Origin: Candidatus Altimarinota bacterium
GTDB taxonomy: Bacteria > Patescibacteriota > Gracilibacteria > BD1-5 > UBA6164
NCBI GenBank assembly: GCA_019454605.1
Contig: JACFNZ010000005.1
Coordinates: 27,698 to 91,697 of the forward strand
Reading direction: 5' to 3'
DNA length: 64,000 nucleotides
The notes beneath the pieces were generated by a model, which saw nothing but the letters and a program-made list of their open reading frames with translations, did no database searches and was not told the origin of the DNA. Below, in pieces: positions 10,817 through 19,537 of the stretch. The position numbers were made by a program, and so were the translations under genes. Within the stretch, counting starts at the first letter, position 1; each line of letters begins with the position of its first letter.

Positions 10817-11632
10817 ATGAAAGTTTTAATATTTTGAGATATTTATTGAAGAATTTGAAGAAATGCTTTTTTAAAGGAGTATAAAGATTTAGTTTTAAAA
10901 TATTCTCCTGATTTTATAATAGCAAATATTGAAAATATATCATCATGAAGATGACCTATAGAAAAACATATAAAAGAACTTGATAATAAATGTGATATAG
11001 ATGTTTATACTTCATGAAATCATATTTTTGATAATTATTTTGATATAAAAGATTATCTAGATAGAGATAATTCTAAAATGATTAGACCAGCAAATTATTA
11101 TGAAAATGAGTTTAATTATTTTCCTTGAAAATGATATAAAATAGTAGAAAAAAATGGAAAAAAACTTCTTGTAATAAATATTATGTCAAAAACTTTTATG
11201 AAAGACGATGTTTATAATCCATTTTTAAAAATAAATGAAATGTTAAAAGAAATAGATTTAAGTGATATAAATGGAATAATAGTTGATTTTCATAGAGAAA
11301 CTACAGCAGAAATATATGCTTTATGATTTTTTTTAGATTGAAAAGTAAGTTTTATTTACGGAACTCATACACATATTCAAACAAATGATGAGTTAATTAT
11401 GCCTAAACAAACAGGTATTTTAACAGATGTTTGAATGTCTTGACCTTTATATAGTGTGATATGAGTTGATTATGAAAGTATAAAACATAGATTTTTATGA
11501 GGAGTTTTATGATGAAAAATGGAACAATGTTTAGATAAAAATTATGTAGTTAGTTGATGTTTGGTTGAAATAGATGAAAAAACAAAAGAGTGTATAAATA
11601 TTGAAAAAATTAGAATAAGATGAACTTTATAA
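10817..11632 (+). CDS. ymdB: YmdB-family calcineurin-like phosphodiesterase
   Basis: 271 residues. The metallophosphoesterase blocks are in order: GDIYGRIGR at the start, IANIENIS (the usual GEN is IEN here), TSGNHIFD, DFHRETTAE, YGTHTHIQTND and LTDVGMSGPLYSVIG. This order is typical of the TIGR00282/YmdB family, 2',3'-cyclic-nucleotide phosphodiesterases. The Gly in each block is TGA in most places. It probably acts in the cytoplasm on cyclic nucleotides. The gene is closely spaced between two membrane-protein genes. Length matches the family (about 260-270). Confidence 0.85.
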
Positions 11633-11648
11633 TTAATTTAAAATAAAA

Positions 11649-12017
11649 ATGACAAAAAAATTTTTTTTACTTATAATACTAAGTATGTTTTTTATAAGTT
11701 CTTTAACTTTATTTTTGATTTTAAACTATTTAGACCCATATAGAGATGAAGTTGTTTCAATATTTACACTTGCTTTTTCTTTTACAATTTTTATAACTTC
11801 ATTTTTTTCTATAATATTTTATATATTAAAAAAAGTTTATTATAGGGGAGAAGTGTTTTTATCACATATATTTTCTAGTTTAAGACAAGCATTTTTTTTG
11901 GCAATATTTATATTGTGAATTATTTTATTTAAAATAATTTGAGTTTTTTCACTTTTAACAATACTTTTATTTGCAATTATACTTGTTTTTATAGAAATGA
12001 TTTTCCAAAATTTTTAA
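11649..12017 (+). CDS. small membrane protein with about four helices
   Basis: 122 residues, almost entirely hydrophobic, with about four membrane helices and a short cytoplasmic loop KKVYYRGEVFL. It has the general look of small CPR inner-membrane proteins following unrelated genes. No family recognised. ATG 11649 is preceded by an A-rich run without Shine-Dalgarno. Confidence 0.6.
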
Positions 12018-12101
12018 ATAAGTTATTTACTATTAAAAAAAACTTGATTTTAAAAAAAAATCAATAAACTATTTAAGTAAATTAAAATTTATTATTAACT
12101 A

Positions 12102-12107
12102 TAATTA
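12102..12107 (+). promoter_or_regulatory. -10 element giving a near-leaderless rpmF transcript
   Basis: TATAAT is only a few bases before the ATG of the L32 gene at 12113, so the transcript would be leaderless or nearly so. There is no Shine-Dalgarno. Confidence 0.4.
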
Positions 12108-12112
12108 AGAGT

Positions 12113-12337
12113 ATGACAATTCCTCCAAAGAAAAAAACCTCTAAAACTAGAACAAAACAAAGAACTACTAACTGGATAAAACTTTCAGCTAGAAAATTAT
12201 TAAATAGAGTTCAATTACAATACGATGAGGCTTGAGTAGCTGTTTGATTATCTCATTTTGCTAAAGTAGATGGGACTTATAATTGAAGACAAGTTTTTAA
12301 AGTAAAAACAAAGAAAAAATCAACTACTAGAATTTAA
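12113..12337 (+). CDS. rpmF: 50S ribosomal protein bL32
   Basis: 74 residues beginning TIPPKKKTSKTRTKQRTTN, the classic bL32 N-terminus (PKKKTSK), and ending with GTYNGRQVFKVK, the L32 C-terminal GYYNGRQV block. The zinc cysteines found in many L32 proteins are absent (C-minus type). It is a component of the large ribosomal subunit. A terminator separates it from nusB. Confidence 0.88.
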
Positions 12338-12346
12338 TTAAATATT

Positions 12347-12376
12347 AAAAACCAGTCTTTTACTTGACTGGTTTTT
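12347..12376 (+). terminator. terminator between rpmF and nusB
   Basis: AAAACCAGTC and GACTGGTTTTT pair around an 8-base loop, followed by T5. Confidence 0.75.
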
Positions 12377-12405
12377 AAATATAGTTTATTTTTTTTATTA
12401 AATTT

Positions 12406-12876
12406 ATGAATCATTCTCGTCCAAGAACTAGAAAATTTTTATATCAATTACTTTATTCTTCAACTTTTAATAAAGTTTATTTAGAGGAATTTAAGAAATC
12501 TTTTTTTGAAGATGTTTTTAATTCAAATTTAGATGAAGAATATTTAAGTGAAATGTATGAATTAATTATTAATAATCAACAATTTATACTTGATGTTATA
12601 TCAAAATATGCTCCAAAGTTTGATGTAGAAAATATGGATTTATCATATATACTTCCTATTTTTATAGCACTTAGCGAAATGCTTATGCTAAAAGAAGAAA
12701 TTCCTGCTAAAGTTTCAATAAATGAAGCAGTAGAAATAGCAAAAATTTATTGAGATGATTCTTCAAGAAAAATTGTTAATTGAGTTTTAAATAAAGCTTT
12801 TAAAGATATTGAAAGTCTAAAAATAGATTTTTTAAATTTTAAAGCAGATGAAACTAAAAAAAATATTTTTAAATAA
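12406..12876 (+). CDS. nusB: transcription antitermination factor NusB
   Basis: 156 residues, all helical, with the NusB pattern: RPRTRKFLYQLLYS at the start and, near the C-terminus, [32 protein letters not shown], the highly conserved NusB block. NusB pairs with S10 (NusE) on boxA RNA and supports rRNA transcription antitermination. The stop overlaps by 8 bases the end of the convergent uvrC gene. Confidence 0.9.
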
Positions 12877-14719
12877 TTCAGTGTTCCTTTAAAGCCTCTA
12901 TTTGAGGCTTTTTTAATGTATTTATTAAAAAATCATCTTCTTTTAACTCATCTATATTTCAATAATGTTTTAATAATTTTATTCTTGTTTTTGGTCAGAT
13001 TCAAGGTATTTCTTCAAGTATATTTTTTTTTGCTTTATTTCATCTAAGAGTTTGAGTAAAATTTACTGCAAATCTATGAGCTTCGTCTCTTAATTTTTGA
13101 ATTAATTTTAAAAGTATATCATCTTTATCAAGTTTTATACTAGTTTTTTTTCAAGGTAAAAATATCTCTTCTTCTTTTTCTGCAAGAGAAATATATTGTA
13201 ATTTTTCTAAAATTGAAATAAATTCTAAATCATCTTTAAATTCATTTTTTGTTTTTTCTAATACTTCAAATATTGATGAAAGTTGTCATTTTCATCCATC
13301 AATTATAATTAAATCAGGTATATTTTTTAGTTTTTTTAATTCTAAATACCTTCTTTTTGCAATTTCTTGGTGAGATAAATAATCATTTATTTCTCAAGAA
13401 TTTAGAGTTTTTATTTTAAATTTTTTATATTTTTGGAGAGTTAGCTTTCCTCATTCCATTACTGATCTTGAAGCTGTTGTATAACTTCAATAAATATGAC
13501 TAATATCATTACATTCAAAAATAATATTTTTATTTATTTGTTTGTATCACAATAAATTTAATAAATCAAGTGAGTTTTTTTGAGTAAATCACTTTGTAGA
13601 TAGGGAAGAGATATGACTTTTATATCAAAATTCAAAAGCATTTTTATATGCAAGATTTAGTAGATCTGTTTTTTCTCATATTTTTGGAATTTCAATATTT
13701 AAATTTAGATTTTTTAAAATATCATCTTCAATTTCAATTTTTTTAGGTAAAATTAAGTTAAGTTTTACTGAGTTTGTTAAGTAATTATTTTCTATAAAAA
13801 ACCTAATACTTTCATCTATTTCAAATAATTTATTATCTATTTCAAAGTTATAAATTCAATTTATTTTTTGATTTCTTACCTCTATTTTTGATAAATATAA
13901 TTTATCATATTTTTCTAAATAATTGATTATATCTTGATCTCATCAGGCTAAATCTCTTACAATTTGGTTTTCTTTCAAGCTTTCTATTGATAAAATATAT
14001 TCTTTAGTTTTTGATGCTTCTTCAAAATTTAGAGAATTTGCTTGGGATAACATTTTTATTTTTAAATCTTTTAATAATTTTTCAAAATCTCAAGATAGAA
14101 ATTTTTTAATATTTTCAATTCATTCATCATATTTCTTCATATTTTCTTCTTTTAGAGTGCAAGGCCCAGAACAAGTTCAAATATAATATTCTAAAGAAGG
14201 AATTTTAGCTCAATTAAGAGATTTTATAAATATCTTTCAATTTTTATCTTTTTCAAACTTTATATTATTATCTCTATATCAATAGATTTTTTTTAATATT
14301 TTTAATATATTATTTACATAATTTGATGATATGTAAGGTCAAAAATAAATTCAAGAATTTGTTTTAATTCTTGTTTTTATAACTTTTGGGAAAATTTCAT
14401 TTGTTATTTTTATATAAAGTTGATTTTTGTCATCTTTCATTAATATATTGTATTTTGGTTTATGTTTTTTGATTAAATTTGTCTCAAGTAATAAGCTTTC
14501 AACTCAATTATTTGTTATAATAGTTTTTATAGAATAAATTTCTCAAACCATTTTTTGTTTTGCAAAATTTAATTTTTTAGTTCAATTAAAATAAGAATTT
14601 ACCCTTGAGTGAAGTTTTACTGATTTTCAAATATAAATAATTTTTCAATTTTTATTTAAAAACTGGTAAATTCAAGGGAGTTTTGGAATATTTTTTAAAA
14701 TATTTTTTAAATCATTCAT
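12869..14719 (-). CDS. uvrC: excinuclease ABC subunit C
   Basis: 616 residues. The N-terminal GIY-YIG domain ([27 protein letters not shown]), the central UVR motif ([16 protein letters not shown]), the RNase H-like C-terminal nuclease domain ([22 protein letters not shown].., [26 protein letters not shown]) and a helix-hairpin-helix ([18 protein letters not shown]) follow in the usual order. UvrC makes both incisions in nucleotide excision repair. The last codons read across a terminator hairpin, and its TAA lies 8 bases inside the end of nusB. If TGA were stop, it would end at 12880, four residues earlier. Confidence 0.93.
12888..12914 (+). terminator. nusB terminator lying inside the uvrC 3' end
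   Basis: AAAGCCTC/GAGGCTTTTTT forms a stem followed by T6. It serves nusB on the plus strand while being coding sequence for the last residues of uvrC on the minus strand. Confidence 0.7.
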
Positions 14720-14723
14720 ATTT

Positions 14724-15413
14724 TTAACTTAAATCTATAGTTCATTTTTTTTCTTTTATTTTTTTTATTAATTCAACTTTTTCCTCACTATCATCTTTTT
14801 TATATCAATTATCTTTTATATAATCTCAAACAACTCAAGATAGTGCTTCTAGTATAGTTTCAAAATTTTTTTCTTTTTTTTCTTTATTATCTTCATTATT
14901 AATTTTTTCTTTTATTGATTTTTGTAGTTTATCAATTACTTCTAATTTTTCATATGCTCTTGAGGCAGAAGGTAGCAAAAAGTTATTTTCTCATCATATT
15001 TTGTGGATTATGATATCTCATTTTCATAAAATAGTATCTATAAATCAGTCTTGAACAATTTCAAGTCATTCAATACTTTTGTAGTTTATTGAAACTGAAG
15101 TTGATGAAAATAAACTCCACTGTAACTCAATAACTCAATCATTTGTTATAATCCAAACATCATTATACCAATTAAAAATATCATAAATATTTTTAAAATA
15201 AATACATAAAATAAATATTTCTAAAATAAAAAATGGTATAAGTGATTGAATACTCAATGAATTATAATAAATAAAAGTTGGTAGTATAACTCAAAATACA
15301 TAATTAAGTAGTATTTTATCAATTATTACTATGATATGTTTGTGAGCAATATCAATAACTTTTGATTCTGTAGGTATATATTTTGCAAAAAATAGTGAGT
15401 CAAATTTATTCAT
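14724..15413 (-). CDS. PH-domain (YdbS/DUF304-like) membrane protein
   Basis: 229 residues. Two adjacent membrane helices (about 40-80) are followed by a beta-rich domain with the pattern YNDVGIITNDGVIELQGSLFSSTSVSINYKSIEGLEIV, typical of bacterial PH (YdbS-like) domains. A Glu/Lys-rich coiled tail ends the protein. Family members are poorly characterised and associate with the membrane. It starts 2 bases from the end of the CNBD gene and ends 4 bases before uvrC, so all three are probably one operon. Confidence 0.65.
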
Positions 15414-15414
15414 T

Positions 15415-15810
15415 TTATTTTTTATTATTTTGAATAATTCTATTTAATATAGTTGTTTTTATGTATTCTCATTTTGGAGAATTTTTTAAAAACTCTTCAA
15501 AAAAATCATTATTTAAAACTAATGTTTTTACATCTGTTTCTGCTTTTATAGTTGCTGTTCTTGGTTCATTTAATACTAAAGCAATTTCTCAAAAAATATC
15601 TCACTCAAATATAGTAGAAATATTTTTTTCTCATCTATAAATTCAAACTATTCAACTTAATAATATATATGCATTATTTGATTTTTCTCACTCTTTAATT
15701 ATTGTTTCTCATTTTTTAAAATCCTTTAAAATAGAATTTTTTATAAAATCATTTATTAAATCATCACTTATTCATTCAAATATATATAATTTTTTTAATA
15801 TATTTAGCAT
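15415..15810 (-). CDS. cyclic-nucleotide-binding domain protein
   Basis: 131 residues forming a single CRP-type cNMP-binding domain: KGETIIKEGEKSNNAYILLSGIVGIYRGEKNISTIFEGDIFGEIALVLNEPRTATIKAETD. The phosphate-binding cassette (FGEIALVLNEPRTATI) is complete. There is no DNA-binding helix-turn-helix, so it is a stand-alone sensor domain. Glycines in the cassette are TGA codons. It is first in the apparent operon with the PH-domain protein and uvrC. Whether it binds a nucleotide is not known. Confidence 0.82.
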
Positions 15811-15952
15811 ATTTTTATATTTATTATTAATATATTTTATTATATATTTTTTTAAAATTTATCAATTATAGTTTTTAAAAAAATAATTTGTAAAAATTAT
15901 TTTTATAGTAAAATGTATTGGTTTAATATTTTACTTTCTTATTTTATATAAT

Positions 15953-16540
15953 ATGAAAAAAATAATTTTATTTTTTATTATATTTTTTTATTTTACACAA
16001 GTTCAAGCTTTAGATAATAAAATATGTACAATGCAATATGCACCTGTTTGTGCAGAGGTACAAGTTCAATGTATTAAAGCTCCTTGTCCTCCTATTTTAG
16101 AAACTTTTTCAAACAAATGTGAAATGGAAAATAATTCTTTAGCAAAATTTCTACATGAAGGTGAGTGTAAGGGCGATATTATAGAAGAAAATAATCAAGA
16201 AGTTATGTGTACTATGGAGTACAATCCTGTTTGTTGAAATGATTGAAAAACTTATTGAAATGCTTGCTCTGCTGGAGAAAAATGAGTAAAATACCCTTGA
16301 ATTTGTGTTTCTAAAAAATATGAAATAGCTGTGTCAAAAGCTTGGGAACAAAAAACTACAAAATATTTTTCAAAAGTTTCTCAAGAAATTATTGTTACAA
16401 CTCTTGAAAAAGTTATAAAAAATTCTGAAAAACTTGCCTGAAAAGAAGGTCTTGATTCTCAAAAATGAGCTATTTTCAACTATATTTGATATTTAGCAAA
16501 AGAGATGTTACAAAAAAATCTATCAAATGTAGAAAAATAA
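15953..16540 (+). CDS. secreted Kazal-type protease-inhibitor protein
   Basis: 195 residues with a cleavable signal peptide (MKKIILFFIIFFYFTQVQA). Two cysteine-rich modules follow: the first (CTMQYAPVCAEVQVQC..CPPILETFSNKCEMENN) is a divergent Kazal-like module, and the second (about 83-108: [23 protein letters not shown]) is a canonical one. Kazal domains inhibit serine proteases by presenting a rigid loop. The C-terminal 80 residues are a Lys-rich helical region not assigned to a family. In an epibiotic or predatory bacterium such an inhibitor could protect against host proteases, which is inference. A strong terminator follows. Confidence 0.82.
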
Positions 16541-16593
16541 AGGTAACTGATTTATAAAAAAGTGTAGATTTGAAAGAAAAATAGATTTTAAAA

Positions 16594-16633
16594 ACAAAAA
16601 ACTTTTTCTAAAATTTTAGAAAAAGTTTTTTGT
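16594..16633 (+). terminator. long perfect hairpin terminator
   Basis: ACAAAAAACTTTTTCTAAAA and TTTTAGAAAAAGTTTTTTGT pair over 20 bases. It ends the Kazal gene. Confidence 0.75.
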
Positions 16634-16708
16634 TTAATAATTTTTTAGCTTTACTTTTCTAAAATTATATAGTATATTATGAGGGTTTAATTTTTAAAGT
16701 AATTTTTT

Positions 16709-16837
16709 ATGGATAAAACTAAAAATCAAAATTTATATGAAGTAAGAAAGAGAGTGAGGTTTTCTTTGTGAGATATAAATAATAAAGACTTATTTTTCAA
16801 ATGAATTGAGTTTAATAATGAAAAATGAATAACATAA
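16709..16837 (+). pseudogene. short ORF resembling the Cas12a N-terminus, possible cas12a relic
   Basis: 42 codons from ATG 16709 to TAA 16835. Residues 8-19 read NLYEVRKRVRFS, close to the first WED-domain block of Cas12a proteins (general form NLYxVxKTxRFxL), beginning in the expected place a few residues after the start. After the TAA the same frame stays open (QDLSILLENLENFLNNF..) to another TAA at 16917-16919, where the CRISPR array begins. The rest of a 1,200-residue Cas12a is absent. Linking the ORF to Cas12a is inference from a short motif plus its position next to a Cas12a-type array. It could also be an unrelated small gene. Confidence 0.4.
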
Positions 16838-16913
16838 AATAAAAAGCAAGATTTATCAATCTTATTAGAAAATCTTGAAAATTTTTTAAATAATTTTGTT
16901 TATACTTTTCCTA

Positions 16914-17198
16914 TTTAAAACCAATAATAAATTTCTACTTTTGTAGATTATAATCATTCATTATAGATGAAGAATTTAAAACTGATAATAAATTTCTACT
17001 TTTGTAGATTTAGGAAACACATTAAAAAACTTTCACATTTAAAACTGATAATAAATTTCTACTTTTGTAGATTCAAGTTATTTTCTCGTAGTTCTTGTTA
17101 TTTAAAACTGATAATAAATTTCTACTTTTGTAGACACCGATATGCATTTTTTGCAGGTCGGTGATTTAAAGATAATAATAAATTTTACTTTTATAGAT
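16914..17198 (+). CRISPR. short type V-A (Cas12a-type) CRISPR array, five repeats
   Basis: Five copies of a 35-base repeat starting TTTAAAACTGATAATAA and ending TTTCTACTTTTGTAGAT, at 16914, 16975, 17038, 17101 and 17165. The stem TCTAC-TTTT-GTAGA is the Cas12a crRNA handle. Spacers are 26, 28, 28 and 29 bases. The first repeat has CCAATAA in place of CTGATAA, the fourth ends in C instead of T, and the fifth is degraded with indels, as expected for the leader-distal end of a plus-strand array. No full-length cas12a, cas1, cas2 or cas4 lies in the window. The 66-codon open frame running through 16967-17164 is just repeat sequence. Confidence 0.92.
17135..17163 (+). repeat. hairpin-forming last spacer
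   Basis: CACCGA at 17135-17140 pairs with TCGGTG at 17158-17163, and TGCA pairs with TGCA inside. The altered last base of repeat four (C for T) extends the stem. No T-run follows, so it is not an ordinary terminator. Confidence 0.6.
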
Positions 17199-17312
17199 TA
17201 ATAGAAAAAGAAGTGATATTTTTTTTCAAAAACTTTGTTTAGAGTTAATGATATTGAAAAAAATTAAAATAATATTACAATAAAACTAATAGTTTTATAA
17301 TTTATACCACTT

Positions 17313-17558
17313 ATGTTAGGATGAATTGATAGAGTAGTAAAAAATATCAAAGAAAAATATCAAATAACTTATGACCCTAATAAGTTTACTTTTTGTATGG
17401 CTAAATGGGATAAGCTTGAAAAAAATGGTTGAAAAATAGTAGAACTTGTTTTTACTTATGATCTTACCTGAGAAGTTTTAAGGATACCATATAAAAAAAG
17501 ATTAGATTTTCAAAAATTTTTAAGCTCTTGAGATTTACAAGAAATTCCAAAATGATAA
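17313..17558 (+). CDS. small hypothetical protein downstream of the CRISPR array
   Basis: 81 residues from ATG 17313 (just after a TATAAT at about 17295, so nearly leaderless) to TAA 17556. The product includes GGKIVELVFTYDLTGEVLRIPYKKR, with regular alternation suggesting beta strands, and several TGA-encoded glycines, so it looks native. I do not recognise it. It is not a Cas2 by the visible sequence. Its place beside the array may be coincidence. Confidence 0.5.
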
Positions 17559-17609
17559 AAACTTATTTCATAAATGTCCTTTTTTGAACAATAACACTAG
17601 TATTATATT

Positions 17610-17789
17610 ATGTGTTATTTTTTATGCTTTAAAATAATTAAATTACTTAAAATAGATTATAAATATAAAGCATTTAGTTTTTATTTTTTAATTACTCTAG
17701 TTGAAGATAATTTAATATCTACAATATTTCTACTTTTGTTTGTGTTTTTTATAATTATATGATACAATATCTATATATTAATATTTTAA
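17610..17789 (+). CDS. possible small membrane protein
   Basis: 59 codons with one strongly hydrophobic stretch (STIFLLLFVFFIIIGYNIYILIF). It fills the gap between the 17313 gene and the M23-SLH gene. Composition alone is weak support in such A/T-rich DNA. Confidence 0.3.
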
Positions 17790-17799
17790 CTTTAAATAT

Positions 17800-19175
17800 A
17801 TGTATCCACTAAAAATAAAAGAAAAATATGACCCAAAAAATCTAGCTAATTTATCACATAGATTTTCAGTTCCTTATATGTGAAACTATATTCCTTGAAA
17901 TATGGATGAATATAGTTGAAGCCATTTAGCTGTTGATATAGTCCCTGAAACTTCTAATCAAGAAGTACTTGCTCCACTTGATGGAGAGGTTTTTAAAACT
18001 TGAGAAGGCTGAGCTTATTGAAAATTTATCGTTATAAAACATATTTTACTCCCAGATCCTAATGACTTTTCTAAAAAAACTAATTTATATAGTTCTTTTG
18101 AACATTTAAGTGATGTGAAAGTAAAAATTTGAGATAAGTTAGTTGCTTGAGATATTATTTGAAATACTTGAAATACTTGAAATAGTTTTTGAGAACATTT
18201 ACATTTTCAAATAGATAGGGAAGAAGCACCTTTTAAACCTTATTGGCCATATACTTGAAATGATGTTAAAAATGCTTGAATTTCTTTTTCTGAGTGAGTA
18301 AATCAAAAACTTTGATATGAAAATGCTTTAAAATACACTATTAATCCACTTGTTTATCTTGATAGTTTATCAAATCAAAAAAATCTAGTTGTAGAAAATA
18401 AAGATATAGAAACTCCTAAAAAAGTTGAAGAAAAAATAGTAGTTGAAATTCCAAAAGAAATTCCTTTAACTTGAAATATAGTAAATACTCAAGAAGTAGC
18501 ATCTAATTTAAATAATCTAAATACTCCTAAAAAAGAAGTTGAAAATATAACTCCTACTTGAAATAATATTATAAAGGAAGAAAAATTAGATGTTACTCGT
18601 GATGCAAAATGAAGTAATATTATTTCAAATCCACTTTTAGAAGAATTAAAAAAAAAAGATTTATAGATCTTAAATTAGATGATGAAAATATTGAATTTAT
18701 AAATTATTTAGCATCAAAAAATATAATTAATTGATTTGGAGATAATACTTTTAGACCAAATTTATGAATTACAAGAGCAGAATTTTTAAAAATTATATTT
18801 CTTGCTTGAGATATTAAATTATCTACTGATACAACTAAAAGATTTGTTGATATAAAAGTTTGATGGCAAAATATATATGTAAATACTTGAATTGATTTAA
18901 AAATTATCTCAAGCAAAAATAAATACTTTTATCCAAATTGAAATATTTCAAGAGTTGAAGCTTTAAAAATTATTATAAAAATATTTGTTTGAGATATTGA
19001 TGACATTTATTTAAATAACTTTAAAGATGTAAAAAATACTGATTGGTTTGCTTGATATGTTGAATATGCTATAAAAAATAAATTATTTACTATAAATAAT
19101 AATTATTTTTCACCAAATAAACCACTTACAAGAATTGAACTTATAAAAATATTAAATTTTTTTATAAAATATTAG
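17800..19175 (+). pseudogene. M23 peptidase-SLH protein split by a frameshift at an A10 run
   Basis: Frame one (17800-18666) codes for an M23 peptidase domain with H42/D46 and H133-L-H135 zinc ligands, then a Ser/Lys/Glu linker, and stops at TAG 18664. Immediately after the A10 run at 18648-18657, the -1 frame continues without a stop to TAG 19173 and encodes two SLH repeats (FGDNTFRPNLGITRAEFLK, ISRVEALK). A -1 shift at the A-run gives one protein of 458 residues with the same plan as the intact paralogue at 4179-6011, except that it lacks the N-terminal anchor. It may be a true mutation, an assembly error, or slippage on A10 producing a free peptidase and a wall-bound form. Confidence 0.8.
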
Positions 19176-19183
19176 ATAAAGAA

Positions 19184-19209
19184 AAAAGCCCCATATGTGG
19201 GGCTTTTTA
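19184..19209 (+). terminator. hairpin terminator
   Basis: AAAAAGCCCCATATGTGGGGCTTTTT, a GC-rich perfect stem, ends the M23-SLH gene. Confidence 0.85.
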
Positions 19210-19281
19210 TGACTCAAACCGGTAAGCTTGAGATATTTCCTAAAAGATATTTTTACGGTAATAAAAATACTTCTAGTAAAA

Positions 19282-19423
19282 TGGTCGATGTGAAGAGAAT
19301 TGAACTCCTAACCTTTCTTTACTAAACTTTGTTAATTGTCAAAAGTGACAAGAACTTGTAGGGTAAAAACCTTACTTATACAAAATTTTAGTAAAAACTG
19401 CTCTGCCATTGAGCTACACACCG
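19282..19423 (-). tRNA. tRNA-like gene with expanded central region, identity unresolved
   Basis: The minus strand has a good acceptor stem (CGGTGTG with CACATCG, A73, encoded CCA), TA at positions 8-9, a D-arm (GCTC AATGGCA GAGC) and a T-arm (AGGAG TTCAATT CTCTT). Between the D- and T-arms are about 87 bases instead of about 25. They fold as TTTACTAAA paired with TTTAGTAAA, a second short helix, and an inner hairpin TTGTCA/TGACAA. I cannot place a normal anticodon loop. Position 3:70 is G-U, the alanine identity pair. Explanations are an intron in the anticodon region, a decayed tRNA, or a tRNA-like RNA. It is too short for a typical group I intron. Confidence 0.6.
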
Positions 19424-19537
19424 ATAAAAAATAGTATTCATTACTATATACAAAAAAAATATTTGTCAAATTTTTTTAATATTTTGTATTTTTTTTTATT
19501 ATTATATAATAATACTTATTTAATTTAAAATAAAAAA

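Noticed and set aside
16967..17164. Open frame of 65 codons through the CRISPR region
   Set aside because: It is a tandem translation of the repeats (LKLIINFYFCR three times) and has no promoter or start context.
17313..17558. Cas2-like protein
   Set aside because: It lacks the Cas2 ferredoxin-like motifs (YDI at the start, RVQ) and the length pattern does not fit.
19282..19423. Group I intron in the tRNA
   Set aside because: The insert is about 60 nt, too short for a group I core, and no P3-P7 elements are seen.
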